A DNA stretch of 64,000 bases, taken from positions 11,346,001 through 11,410,000 of the forward strand of contig OZ199838.1 in NCBI GenBank assembly GCA_964304625.1, in the 5' to 3' direction. The notes below the pieces were generated by a model. The model worked only from the letters and a program-made list of their open reading frames with translations, was not told the origin of the DNA and did no database searches. The DNA is from Kudoa neothunni. Lineage: Eukaryota > Cnidaria. Each line of letters begins with the position of its first letter. The first letter of the stretch is position 1. Made by a program: the position numbers and the translations under genes. Positions 12,501 to 24,943 of the stretch are shown here, piece after piece.

Positions 12501-13700
12501 TTCTTAAGCGCTCAAATGATATACGTGTTCTATCGACGATAAATATGTCTTTATGTTCTATCGACGATAAATATGTCCTTTATTTTGGGAAAACTACGTT
12601 CGACCAATGTAGACGACATCGGAATTGCAGTTGTCTTGGCAGATTTTCGATAACATAGGATATGAGTTAACATTTAGTTTCCATAAACTAACCAAATAGG
12701 ATGCTTTACCTTATTCGGAAAATGGGGATGTTAAATATTCACACTAAAGATTTCCCTTGGGATCATTTTCGATATATGGTGAAATATCCAATACTTTGAA
12801 ATCATTTACATTGCTTATTTCGGAAAAATTGAAATTTCTTACAGTTTTTTAAAAAAGTTAGGAGATGAAGTATAATCTTCAATTAGTTTTGTAATTGTAT
12901 CGTGAATAGACTGATGAAGAATTCAAGGAATTGAGCTATTTTTTCTATACGTTTCTCTCTTTTGCCAAAACGCGGAGGTGACAGAATAATGATATTATTT
13001 AATACATTAATTTCGGGTAAATCGTGGTTTGAGATCATCCAATCGTAAGGACGTGAAATACCAAAGGAACCATTAGATTCGATTTCATGGGAGAAATCAT
13101 ACAATGGAGAGAGACTTTATAAAAAGTTTGAAATAAATGGAAGTTACGTTCAACAAAGCAGCTGATAGATCAAACAAAGCATAGAATGCAGAAACAGAAG
13201 TATGTTTCGATTCTAAAAATTAATTGTATAATTGCTAGAAAATATTCGTCGCAAGTTAACGCGCTGTTATACAAACTACACCATCTTATATTGAGTACGC
13301 ATGGAATTGTTTTGATATATTCTATTTCATTTTTGTTAGGAAAATACAGGAATTGAGTTTTAGCAGTTTTATTCTTAACAATAAAAGCCGAAAACTTTAT
13401 ATAGAGTCGATTTATATTGGGAAAAACTGTATCAATTGACTTGACTATTGCACAATGAATTTGATTGGGCAGCAAGGTAATCGAATTATATGATTATGTA
13501 GTAGGGATATGGTCTTAAAATATTTTTTCATATACGAAATAGAATCAGATATGATAGCTATATAATTTTTCCAGCCAATTTTCGTATTTTTGTAGGGATT
13601 TTGACACTTGATTGGAAATTATTATGGCATTACACTCAATTATGATTTTTATTCAAGCACGATGATTCTACTTGTTGTGTTTTCGGCGTAAAAAAAACTT
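9510..13700. other. AT-rich stretch, no confident gene
   Basis: Mostly noncoding by eye. At 10592-10870 several overlapping frames are open; one frame around 10690-10868 reads basic, then acidic, then EAEFFMRPKLYDMLSK before a stop, but contains an in-frame TAA. This may be a decayed exon. Minus-strand frames at 13475-13170 and 13104-12883 are unrecognised; the segment CVLNIRWCSLYNSA in the first weakly recalls hAT transposases. A 28-bp tandem duplication sits at 12526-12582. Confidence 0.35.
12526..12582 (+). repeat. Tandem duplication of a 28-bp unit
   Basis: Two adjacent, nearly identical units start TGTTCTATCGACGATAAATA at 12526 and 12554; they differ by about one base. Confidence 0.85.
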
Positions 13701-13785
13701 TACAGAATGTTAAACATGAGCCAGTTTTTAAAATCAGGCGGTTCGTCCTTGATAAAGGAAAAACGTTGATCCTTTAAAATCGTCT

Positions 13786-14154
13786 TCATTGTGGTGACAT
13801 TTCCTTTCGAACAAAATAGGAAAGTATTTGTCCACTTACGAACGACTGTCTGCTAAGGATCGAGATAACAAGCAATACTTCGATGGAAATTGAAGTAATG
13901 TACTTTTTTCTGTCAATTAACGTCAATGGAAGTCCACCATAGACGGCGACAGATACTAAGTCTTTTTCAAAATCATTATGTTGAAAATTTCTGGAAAATA
14001 TGTTTCGAAGACTAAGACCATTATGAACCGAATATTTAATCGAGACAAGCTCTCTTGAATTTGCGTGCTCTTGACAGCAATTTTTCTGAAGCAGTAATTT
14101 TACTTTGCAGTATTTGCATACCAAATTGTCTTCCATTATCTCCAAGCCTTCCAT
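13786..14154 (-). other. Unassigned minus-strand open frame with N-terminal Cys pairs
   Basis: A 122-codon frame. Near the N-terminus it reads EDNLVCKYCKVKLLLQKNCC, a possible zinc-binding C-x2-C. It then becomes an ordinary mixed sequence with no family I recognise. It ends only about 150 bp from a piggyBac terminus and may be part of a transposon. It could equally be a chance frame. Confidence 0.25.
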
Positions 14155-14301
14155 TCAATAGTGTAAATTGCGATATCTCTGCTCTTTCTACCCATCAGAA
14201 TCGATAACAAACAAATAATTATGGGCGCAATCACGCGAAAAAAATAAATGTCGAAATTTTATTAAGAATTGGACGATTCGAATTGACTGAAACGATTTTA
14301 A

Positions 14302-17150
14302 CCCTCCAACGGATTTGGGATGTATTACACACCCCAAACCACATTTAATGTTGGCAATAAAATTTTGCAACCTTCTCATAAAAAACAAAATTTTACGCTA
14401 TTCTCCTATATTTATTAAACGTACCACATATCAAAAACTTGGCTAAACTATAAGTTCAGGTCATACCCAAAAAATTCAATCCTCTAACGTGCTTGAGGTA
14501 AAAACACCCTGGTTTTTTTGCTTGCTTTAACTTAAAAAATTATAAATAATTAAATGAGAAACTTCTGTAGAATTCCATTGGGAAATTTCCAATAAAAATC
14601 TGCATTAATATCCCACCTAATCCAATGAGGCATTCTTCGTCGATCGCTCGAAAATCTCCGGCGGTGTAATATTGGGGTTTAATAACTAACAAAAAGTTAT
14701 TTTGGAATTATAACGTTGAAAAATATTTCCTCGGAGATTTTATTTTAATTGTGCGCCAATTTGGGCAATGTAGAAAAATGGAATTACAATGGGTGACGGC
14801 TAATTCGCACTTTTATTTGGCGCACGCGTAAAAGATTTGGGTCGATTTTTAAGAAATGTGATATTATCCTACTTTTTTAAAATAAAATTGGTTATTTTCG
14901 TTTGCTTAAATCCTTTTTTTGAGATTAGAAGCATTTCCTCTTCTAGTTTGTGAAGATAATCCAACATATTTGATCCATTCTTAATGAAGTATCCCTTTAA
15001 ATATTCAAAGCATTTCAGCGCTTCTTTCGGTGGTATATGACACTATTTATATGATTCAGGTTCACAATCAGATAATTCTTCTACATCCATGGTTACAGCA
15101 TTGTTTCCATGGTTGCCCTCAAATTCACAGACTTGGACGAGTTCTTCATCTTGGCATTGTATTATCTCTGGGTCATCGATTTTCATCCAAAACTTCATGG
15201 TTTACAGGTTCGTCTATGTATAATAGACAAGTTTGTATAAAATAGTAATAAGGATCTTCGTTACCATCGAATCTAAATCCAGCTTTCTTGAAACAATTGG
15301 ATATTGTTTGGATCGTTACGTCCTCCCACGATTTTTTTACAAGTATCAACGCCTCTAATCAATCAATTGGCTTAAGTTCAAACATCATTCTCAACTAAAA
15401 ATGTAGATCTATTTATTAGATATCTTCTATAAACAGCTTTAAATGAATTAGTAATCCCTTGATCCATAGGTTGTGGAACACTAGCTGTGTTTTTAGGGGA
15501 AAATAATAATTTAATATTTGATAATTGTAATGGTGAATGGCAACTCGCATTATCAAGAAATAGCGCAATTTTTTTGTTCTGCTCTTTGAAATTAGCGTTT
15601 AATTTAACTAAATATTTCTTAAATATCTCCGAGATCATCCATGCTTTCTTATTGGAGAAGTAAGGGACTGGAGTATCTTTCAAATTTTTAAAACACCTTG
15701 GTTTTTCATGATGACCAATCACTAATGGTTCCAATTTTTTCGCCTAATAATGATGCTTCCAATAAAAGCGTAACTTTTTTTTGATCGCTTTGAGCATTTT
15801 GCATTTACTTCAGTTGATAGAACATAATTTCTTCCTAAATTAGGTTACCATAAATACGTTCGAGTGAATATAATGTATTGGTAAAATAGTTCTTAAAAAA
15901 TTCCAATGGGAATTTGTTGATGATTGACATAAATTAAATGTTGATATTAATTATTTTTTTAACGATATGTAACAAATTAATGATGTTTTTTGTCGTTTTT
16001 GTATATCTTATATATCTTACTGGGATGTTGCTGATAGAATAGACCTGTTTCATCAAGGTTGTACACTTGTTCAGCTTTATAATTTTTTCAATATATTTTT
16101 TAATTGAAGTTTCCAATCATCGACAGTTTCCATGTTTACCATGTTTGCCTCACCATGAAAATTTAGTCGTCGTAAATTAAATCTTTCTTTGAATCCACGA
16201 AACTAACCATAGCTCATATCTTCCGCTTCCTTATTAATGTTTTTTTGCAAATTCATTTTCGTGTCGAAATAATTTCCAACGACGAAATTTCCAATTTTTT
16301 AGACCTCATCCATATTAACCACTCAAAAACTTGTTGATCAATTTCATCATTTGAACCTTTTTTTCAGGGTTTATACGATTTTTCTTGAATACTCCGGTCT
16401 CAATGGAGCTCTTTATTTCCTCTTTTTTCAATAATATTCCATTCAAGTTGAAATAGAGGATAAACCAAAGTGTTTCACGGTGTGACTTTTAGCGTTTTTT
16501 TTGGAGGCTGAATTTCGAAATATTTAATAATATTATATTTTTTCAGTAGGTGTCATCCATTTATGCTTTCTTTGTTCATCCATATTTCTGTATTAAATGA
16601 TACCGACGCGCGCGTTGCATCCCTGCTCCAAGGAAATTAGTGCGAATTATCCACCAATGGGTTTAACTCATAAAAATTTTCTTATATTTAATAGGATGAA
16701 ACATTTTAAAGTTGTATATCGTCATAATTAATATATTCTACTCATATATATATAATGATAAAAACCTCCAGGTTTATTTATTTTGGCGACAATGAAAAAA
16801 GTGCGAATTAACCGTCACCCACTGTATTTGAGCAAGAAGCTTGGACTAGTTGGACCATTCTGATGGGTGAATTAAGATATGCGCTTTCATTGAATTTATT
16901 GATGATATCAACTTCCTTAATGGTGACTTAGATAATAAGTTGTTTTTTTACAATATTTAACGCAAGACCTTACTATTTGCTGAAAAATAATCCACGATAA
17001 TTGAGCCGAACAATGCCAAACCAGATTAAGTTTTGTAATAGACGTAAAATTTACTCCAAATTCTATCGATAGAATCTACTAAACATTCCTAAGTAAATTA
17101 AAAATTATTTTTTGAGTAAAGTTAAGAAAAAAGCCTAGGGTGTTTTCATC
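14302..17150 (+). mobile_element. piggyBac-family element, interrupted by a Tigger insertion
   Basis: A TTAA at 14298-14301 precedes CCCTCCAACGGATTTGGG, the same outer terminus as the 47.9-kb element. About 180 bp inside is a second terminus-like block, CCTCTAACGTGCTTGAGG then ACACCCTGGTTTTTTTGC. A segment at about 17060-17150 matches the reverse complement of the inner left block at about 14490-14585, including ACACCCT, the T-run and a following AT-rich stretch. The two ends flank the Tigger at 14787-16824. No outer right TTAA is visible; a long C run replaces it. I see no transposase in the flanking remnants, so it looks like a non-autonomous copy. Confidence 0.6.
14787..16824 (-). mobile_element. 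Tigger/pogo-family DNA transposon with TA target duplication
   Basis: Inverted ends: 14787 begins CAATGGGTGACGGCTAATTC and the reverse complement of the right end begins CAGTGGGTGACGGTTAATTC. Both are flanked by TA (14785-14786 and 16825-16826). On the minus strand, 15734-15378 encodes a DDE domain segment: EPLVIGHHEKPRCFK, NKKAWMISEIFKKYL, then IALFLDNASCHSP and SVPQPMDQGI, all typical of Tigger/jerky-type transposases. The 5' half (about 16590-15740 minus strand) includes MDEQRKHKWMTPTEKI, where the CENP-B-like N-terminus should be, but is broken by several stops and shifts. The element is about 2.04 kb and inactive as seen. Confidence 0.9.
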
Positions 17151-17153
17151 CCA

Positions 17154-17178
17154 CCCCCCCCCCCCCCGCCCCCCCCCC
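17154..17178 (+). repeat. C-rich homopolymer tract (14 C, G, 10 C)
   Basis: An almost pure C tract between the piggyBac remnant and the next hAT element. The G-rich strand could form quadruplex DNA. Length is likely unreliable in the assembly. Confidence 0.9.
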
Positions 17179-17187
17179 TGTTTAGAG

Positions 17188-17919
17188 CAGTGTTTCCCAA
17201 CCTTTTTCTCTATTGCGCCTCACTATTTTCTTAATAAAAATATTCGTGTCCACCTCTTTCAAAAATATCAATTTTTTAACTTAAACTGTTCGTAACTTTG
17301 AATAAGGCTCCCTGTCTCGTTAATATTTTATAGCTATTAAAATATATTTCTTTTCTAAATATAATTAAAATGTGTTCCACATGGATCTAACTTAATTTTT
17401 CGGTGGAACTTAAAAATTAACATATTCAGTTATTCATTCCGTCAAAAACAGCGTCACGTGAAGCTCAGTTATTTCAATCTTCACTAGGAAAGGCGTTTGT
17501 GTATAAGGGGCTTATAAACTGAAAATAAGTAGTCAGTATTGAAAATTAATCAATATTATATTAGTTTTAAATCAAAAAGGGGGATATACGATTCTAAAAG
17601 AGATAAAGATTGAGATAGAATCATTTTGATTCTATTCGGATGAAGGACACTTTAAATTTTCTTATTAATTTCCATATAATTAGTCATTGCTTGCTGTAGT
17701 TTCTATGATATTGATTGTCATTTATAAATAATCGATATCGAAAATCGTGATATTGACTTCAAAGTTCGTCAGACTGTCCAATTACTCTCCTTACTAACAA
17801 TGTCACACCAATACTCAAGATTTTTCGCGTCCGACCAGAGCGGTTCATTAAACGTTCAAAAATTTCTATGCCCACCAAAATTTTGTCGCGGCCCCGCCCA
17901 ACGTTTGAGAAACTCTACG
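17188..17919. mobile_element. hAT-type non-autonomous element
   Basis: The left end CAGTGTTTCCCAACCTTTTT is a classic hAT terminal inverted repeat. The right end, reverse-complemented, reads TAGAGTTTCTCAAACGTTGG, a diverged version. Flanking 8-mers GTTTAGAG (17180-17187) and TTATAGAG (17920-17927) agree at six of eight positions, as expected for an old 8-bp duplication. No transposase is visible in the 0.7 kb. Confidence 0.7.
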
Positions 17920-18068
17920 TTATAGAGTGAATTTTTACGTTAGATTAGACGGTTAATCAAAAACTATGATCCCTAATTATACGTTTTTGGTTAAAACAAG
18001 ATTTGACTCTGTAGGTCATAGATTAGCCAAATGTTGAGAAACATTACACTCTGTACTATAGCCTAGGT

Positions 18069-18647
18069 CAGGGGTTGGGAATTCTTTTTAGTAAGAGAGC
18101 CACACAAACTACATATTTTTTTAACAACTATTTCCACGAGAGGCATAAAACATGTTTTAAAATTAAAAAAAAGTACATGCGCGAATTTTGTATAATTCCA
18201 ACATTTTAAAGTAAAACAAGTCATTAAATTCTTTTTAAAACCATTGTTACGCTATTTCTGATCAATTAAGAATATTTCTCATCATCAATGTGACTTCTGG
18301 ATCTACATATGACTTTGTAGTGTGGTTGATACGCGGTAAGATTAAACTTCGTGCCAGCGTTGAGACTTCAATCCTTTAAACGTGACCGTAATTTGGTCTT
18401 CATGCCTTTAGGTGTAGAGAGGACTGCTCACACGCGTACGTAAAGCCAAACATTGTCCATTACAGCAATACTCTCACGCTGTTGTGGTGTGATACAGTAG
18501 GTAACCGATTTTCCGGAATGACTGTTTCGTATGTTTGCAAAGAAGTTTAACGAAGGATTTTTTCAAATTGAAAATTTTTCTGCGAACCAGACGCAGCCAT
18601 CCCAAAGAGCCACATCTGGCTTGCCGGCCATAGGTTCCCAACCCCCG
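18069..18647. mobile_element. hAT-type non-autonomous element with 8-bp target duplication
   Basis: Left end CAGGGGTTGGGAATTC followed by GAGAGCCAC. The right end, reverse-complemented, reads CGGGGGTTGGGAACC and then GTGGCTC. Flanking target duplications GCCTAGGT (18061-18068) and GCCTATGT (18648-18655) match at seven of eight positions. 579 bp, no coding capacity. Confidence 0.82.
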
Positions 18648-18855
18648 GCCTATGTGAAATAATACGAGTTAATCACGGCCATCGATTTATTTGTTTTAAG
18701 ATAAGTCGATACAATAATATTTGTCCTAAGACTCTGCTATCATGGATTTTTTCTGTTTGTTTTCCTTATTAATTTGCACATAAATTAAGTGTTGATTTAT
18801 TTAGTAGTTACTGAATCATAATAATACTAACGACGATAAAAGATTGTATTTTAAT

Positions 18856-20796
18856 ACTAGCACTAATGCCCAGCTTTGCCTGGTATTGTGTAATGGAAAA
18901 TTTTAACTTTTAGTTTTATTTCTGAATGGAGAAATTCTGCGGAAGATTTAATCTAGTTAGCACGGTAAGCCATGTAAATTTTATTTCTCAATTTTAATTG
19001 TTACATTTTAAAGCTTGTCATTATTTTTGCAATGTGATGATTTAGAAAAACCAAATTATGCGCACACTTTACATTCAAATATAAATAGAGGTATTGAGAG
19101 AAATTAATGGGTACTTTTTAAGTTTATTTTACGAATTATTGTTCAATAATATAAGTACCTCAACTTTTATGAACAATGTAATTAACGACTAAATTTCATT
19201 TATTTAACTAAAACAAAATCATTAAGTAATTTAAATAGGACTTTCAGTTCTTTTCAAAATTTTTGCGATAAAATTAATCTTTCTAGTTATAAAAATTTAT
19301 TATTAGTCTACAAACGATAAAAAAATCAACTTAAAATGCGTCAGAAATAAAAAATGTTAATTGATACTTCCTTTTTTTTGCGATTTTATAAAGGATGTTA
19401 ATGAGTGTTTTAATAAGCTGTGAGTGGTAACTTATGTATTCACTATTTTAACATAATTTCCCGATTTTTAAATAAATGAAACCTTTCTTTTGAAGAAAAA
19501 TACTTATTGGTTCAAAAATATACAAATTAATTAACAAAATAAGATTAAATCTAAAATTCAAAGGTGTTCTTGGTTTGAAAAATTACAGTAATGCTTAAAT
19601 ATCAACTGGTCTTCTCGAAGGAGTGAGCTCTTTTAAAAATAACGTACTATTCGATTGTCCTAAAATAATTTATTTTTATTGAATTATTCTTAGAATTAAC
19701 GAAAACTTTGTGAAGATATCGGTTAGATCGGTTAGATCGAATAGTCCAATAATTTCTTATTAACTTACATGTCACATATTGAGAAGGGATTGTATTTTAT
19801 GCAAAAGTAATCGTGAACATAAATTCTTAAACTACGTATAGAATGCGGTGACGTATATTTTCATGCAGCTTTTATATCATAATGAATTATTTTTAGCAAA
19901 AGGAAAATTATGTATTGATTTGAATATTAACCTTTAGGTCTGGCTAGAGGTAAGGAATAATTATGTTACTAAGAACTTAAACATTATTTAAAAAAATTAT
20001 CTCATCAAATATAGAAACTTATCGAATTAGTTATGCCAGCTGTTTTTCAAGTAAGTTTAGGAAGCCAAAAAATGAGTAAAAACATATCGAAAAGACGAAT
20101 ATAGTTTCAATCTCAATCGATATATTTGACAAAATAGAAATTTTCATTTAAGAAGTTACCATAAAAAATTTAATTTATTTGAAAACTCTACACACATCCT
20201 ATATCGTTTTTAGAATGAGTATAGAGCCTCAAATTATTTCCAACATGGCAACAATTTTAAGCTCGAATTATGTATTTTCTTTAAATGATCATAATCTTGT
20301 TTACTTAACTATATCCATAATGATTAAAAAGGGAAATAAATTCCTAAATAATTCGGTTATTCTTCAAAGTTTAAAAGAAATGCAACAACTCTTGTAAATG
20401 TAGTGCTAATAGTTTTATCTGTCTTAAAATTACTCCAAACAGACATATGTAACATTTTTGAAACATTCTATACCAAAATTAACCGATGTACCTAGTATAT
20501 CGTGAGCAAAAAGTTCATTCTAATTGAGTATCACTATGAAGTAAACAAACATCAATATTATGCAGTACCTTTTAATCTGGTAATTGATGTAAACAACCAG
20601 AAAATTCCTTACTTCTGACTGCGGTATTAATTATATTTACACTTCTACGTAAACAAAAGATTTAAATTAATGATCTCATCTATTTAAATGCGAACTAAAA
20701 GCTGTATTTAAAAAAAGTTTCTCCATGGCACATGCTTACTGCTGCAAACTCACACACTGACAGACAGATATAAGAACTTTGTGTATATATAGATGA
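18856..20796 (+). repeat. Unclassified dispersed repeat, long copy
   Basis: It begins ACTAGCACTAATGCCCAGCTTTGCC and ends CACACACTGACAGACAGATA followed by GTGTATATATAGATGA. The same two end signatures, inverted, bound 23161-23852. Similar ends occur on common invertebrate repeats, but I cannot assign the class. An open frame at 20179-20397 (72 codons) has no recognisable domain. Confidence 0.5.
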
Positions 20797-23160
20797 TTAG
20801 CATGTCATTAAAATCAAATGCTTATATTATCTATTTATTTTGTTCAAAAAACAACTGTTTTAAGATATTATCATAAAGATAAATTAGAAACCCGATAACT
20901 AAATATCCCCATTCTTTCTAACGTCGTAATGTACATAAAATCAGTGGTTATCAATCACCTGTCAAATCTTACACTTTCAAATATATTTTCTGTGAAGGGT
21001 TTTGTTATTTTTATGGAGGTAGAGTGCTAATTATCTATTGACTCTTTCTTTATCTTCTTTATTTCTTCCACTGTCGTGTAAAATTTAGTACTTTTAGAAA
21101 TAATCCGATTGATATTTTTAACTTCATTCCCATTATCATTATTGTTGTTGTTATTATCGTGTAAACCTGGAATGATAATAGAAAATGTAAAGTTTCTGAA
21201 ATATAAATTCTGAATCGAAAGATTTAACACAACCAAATTGAGGTAGGATGTTTGTTTTAAATAATATTTCATTGAGGATTTCACAAAACGTAACAATCTT
21301 ATTTGTTAAAACAAGCAAATAAAACATAATTGCGAATATATTCAAGACCCAATCTATCCGATATTGAATATATGGTGATCATGATAATAGATATTAAGGT
21401 AAAATATATAATGAGTTTTTATATTTAATTATGAATAAGGGTTCAATAATTTAGTCTTTAGAATTTTAAAAAATTTATATAGAAATTTATTTCAACGAAA
21501 TATAAATTATTATGATTTGGACTTGAGTGGAAAAACAAATTCTAAATCTCAACAACAGCGATTCAATTAATATATACAAATCCCCACAAAATGACCAAAT
21601 GGAATGATGTAAGATAATTATTTACTGGAGTTCTGACATACATAACTGAATACTATTAAGGTTGTAATGAACCTAATTAAATTTTTCTATTGGAAAAACA
21701 CGCACACTTACATGCATTGGTATCTCCTGTGCTGTTTTTTATAAGTACCGTATTCTTGTATGATACGTTCGGTGAGAGTATTAATAAATGTTGTTTCTCC
21801 TAAGATACTTGATGGCTATGCAGGATGATGGGGTCCGCACACATCCAAGTTACATTAGGTAGGCTCATGTCACTCTAGGTGAAATATTCGTTTATATTGA
21901 TTGTAGTATATTGGCAGAAAAAACCCCCAAAGTCCGAGTATTCTTAATAATACTGATACTGCACTTGGTCTCACGTAATGTTCTTGTTGACAAATTAGAT
22001 TTTAACCAACGTTAGATATACATATGACGAAAAAACGTTTTTCGATGATTGAAACGCGTAGGAATGAACATTATTTCTACTGGCGATTGCAGCAATATCA
22101 AGTGTGTTAGGTGGTATTTCATTACTCCGGAATATTTATTTTTGAAGTAAGCAATTTGTTGATATATTCGAAATGGATTGGGATGTTTTCTTATAAAAAA
22201 TTAAATTTTAATATAAAATTATTTATGGTGTTACTCCAAAAAATTGATGTTTTATTTCTAGAAAATGATCAGATTTCCTTGTGATCGTCTCATTATATTA
22301 TTTAGTTGCATAAGTATCCCACCGTACACCATGCATTTGCACTAAACATTTCTTAATGACGGCTTTGTACCTTTTGATCAACAGTGTATACTCAAAACAA
22401 AAAAATACTAAAGTCAACTAACTACAAAAAGTTTCATAACGCATGTGTACCTTATACGACTTATTACAGCTATATGCTCGTCATTCTTATTTCTAATCCA
22501 ATTAGGATGTAACTGCGGAATACTTTTGTTGTTTACCCATCAATAATCATTGCTATAGTCATTGGTATATGATATATATTATTGCGGAAACTTATCAAAA
22601 AGAGAAAAAACAGTATTTCAATAATCTTATTTGAATAATATATTACCAGTGAATAGATATACATGGTTGGTTGGTGCATCATTTCAGTGGATATTGATAA
22701 TTACGGAAATTTTTGGGGGGATTACATATTATTTTGATATGGTTCCTATAGAAAAAGCCAAAAACTCAATCGATACCTTATCATAATTAATGACTGGTCC
22801 ATCAGTCGTTTAAAATATATTTTTCCAATTAAACTTTTATCGAGTAGCTTGTGGATCGTCGTAATGCCAAAAAATGTTTTTCAAATCTAATATTTTTCTA
22901 ACTAATAAGCTCACTTTATTATAACTGGTATAAAAATAATGATCGCGCGGCGACAACTCGCCGGCACAAAATAAGAAAATATACCATTATTTATACTTCT
23001 CAAAAAATAACCAGATTTAATTATATTTCAAATTATAAGTTTTTCTAATAGATAAAAAAAGTTGAAATGTAACCATAATAATTATCACAAATATTATGGA
23101 TTTTTTCCATTTTTCATTGATATTTGGAATTTTTACTCACATTTGGATTGCATAAGACAT
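20797..23160. other. AT-rich stretch without a recognised gene
   Basis: On the minus strand, 21296-21027 is open for 89 codons with an Asn-rich tract and a basic end (EEIKKIKKES). It has no recognisable domain and I cannot tell whether it is real. The rest shows no exon pattern or repeat end that I can support. Confidence 0.35.
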
Positions 23161-23852
23161 CTACTATATAAAGCAAATCGGTAATCCGTGTGTGTCAGTG
23201 TGTACGCATTTTTCATTCTTTATAAAGAGACATATCACTCCATCTGAGCACATATATGGAAGATTAAATTTTATTTTAACACAAAAAAATACGTAAAAAA
23301 TTATAGAAGGTTTGAATCTTGCAAAATGACTAAAAACATTTTCACGCGATATGAGTGGTATGATTTCAGGATTTATGCAAACATATAGACCATTTCGTTA
23401 AAGTTAATTTTAAATGTACCATAGTGTTTATTTTACCTTAAAATTATTGGAAAGTAATTTAGTAATTGAAATAGTTTAAATAAGGAATGTAATATTAGGA
23501 TACGTATCCATGTATTAATATGAAATTCATTTGTTGATGTACGACAAGATGGGTCGAATTCATATGGTATGATTTAGAGATTACTTCAAACAACAAGGAG
23601 AAAATCGATATTTTAAGAGCTCTAAATAGGAAATTCAAACGCTCAATAGTGTTTATTCGTTTTTAAAAATATTAAATAAGGTTCATTGCGCTCAAAGAGT
23701 TAAATAAATCATCAGTTAATTGGATAATCCTTGCACTATATATCTAAATACTCTGAATTTACTTAGAACTTCAAATGACCTTGACCTACTCAAGGCTTTA
23801 GTCTGCGTGGCTGGACAAGGAAGCCTACGCAAAGCTGGGCGTTTTCGCTAGT
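23161..23852 (-). repeat. Unclassified dispersed repeat, short inverted copy
   Basis: Read on the minus strand it starts ACTAGCGAAAACGCCCAGCTTTGCG and ends with ACACACTGACACACACGG and a TTTATATAGTAGA tail, the same terminal signatures as 18856-20796. At 0.69 kb it is about a third of the length of that copy. Confidence 0.5.
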
Positions 23853-24359
23853 TATAAACATAGTATGTGCGGATCGTGGGCTCTTGCAATTTAGTCTCTC
23901 TTATTTATCACTATGTTTGCATTTATATTCAAAAGTATATTAATAAAATAAACTTTTCTTGTAGCAATCATGTAAAGATTAAATACGATTAATCTAATCG
24001 ATCATTGACTTTAGTTTGTAGAAACAAACCATTTAGACAACGTGATGATAATACCAATGATTTCTGTCAATAATTAAAAAAAATTGCAATTTACACATCA
24101 AATTTTATTACAATCAAAATCATTTTTCATTTTAATCAACCGTTTGGACGATTTTAAATAAAAACATGCAGAAAACTTTTTTAATGAATCATTATGCCTT
24201 AAGGAAGTGTTGCGTAACAAATAAATTATTTTCTGTATTCAAGAGAAGTAGGAATAAGAGTTAATAATCATGATAAATTTAATATACTCAATAAAAGATA
24301 ACTAAAAGTTCGTAACATACTTATTATTTGGGTTTTGCTTTGAAAGAGTTGTAAATATT

Positions 24360-24780
24360 TTACTGGTGAAGCTCTGACATTCCTGAATCGTAAATCGGCG
24401 TTTCTAGATCTATGACCGTAGATAACATTTGATAATTTCGTTTTCTGAAAAATTTGTACATTTTTCTCGAATAAATTAGATTATCATTCATAGAAATAGT
24501 AAATTTTTTGTGGTTATTTGTAATTTTCATTCCATTATGAAGTTTCATAATGGATTCTTTATTACCTAAAATCTTATTTAAAGAGGATAGATTTGAAGTT
24601 AAAATAATTGAGAATTTTAGTTTATCTGTTTTCTCCATTCGATATTCTTTCATAATATGGCATTGTATCCACTTTATTTTTCAAAGAACGAAATTGCTTG
24701 GTTCTTTTCAACTTCCCACGACCCATCATTTGGGCAACTTTATTCTTAAGCTTAGCTTCCACGAATCGTAAATTTGAGCC
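24360..24780 (-). other. Unknown basic protein fragment (one apparent frame shift)
   Basis: Two overlapping minus-strand frames read as one protein with a shift near 24650. The upstream part is very basic (VEAKLKNKVAQMMGRGKLKR, then TKQFRSLKNKVDTMPYYERI); the downstream 97 codons start KEYRMEKTDKLKFSIILTSN and end ETPIYDSGMSELHQ, followed by a GTAAAA-like donor. The composition looks like real coding sequence rather than chance. I do not recognise the family. It abuts a Tigger-type end (24764-24943), so it may be a captured host fragment or a host gene hit by the transposon. Confidence 0.4.
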
Positions 24781-24943
24781 AATTATTATATACAACGAAT
24801 TAAAACGAAAACTAAGATTTTAATAATTTATTATAATTTTTATGCTTTTATTTGATTCATTTTAAATAGTAAAAGTATTGTGTAAGTCATTATATCATGA
24901 CAGGTGTCCACGAGTGGTAGTGCGCATGAGCCATCACCTACTG
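24764..24943. mobile_element. Right end of a Tigger-like element, related to the MITE at 34152
   Basis: This 180-bp stretch is clearly homologous to the right portion of the 34152-34369 element (shared blocks include GAATTAAAAC, TTTTAATAATTTATTATAAT and TATGCTTTTAT). It ends CATCACCTACTG followed by TA at 24944-24945. The left end was not found. Confidence 0.65.
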
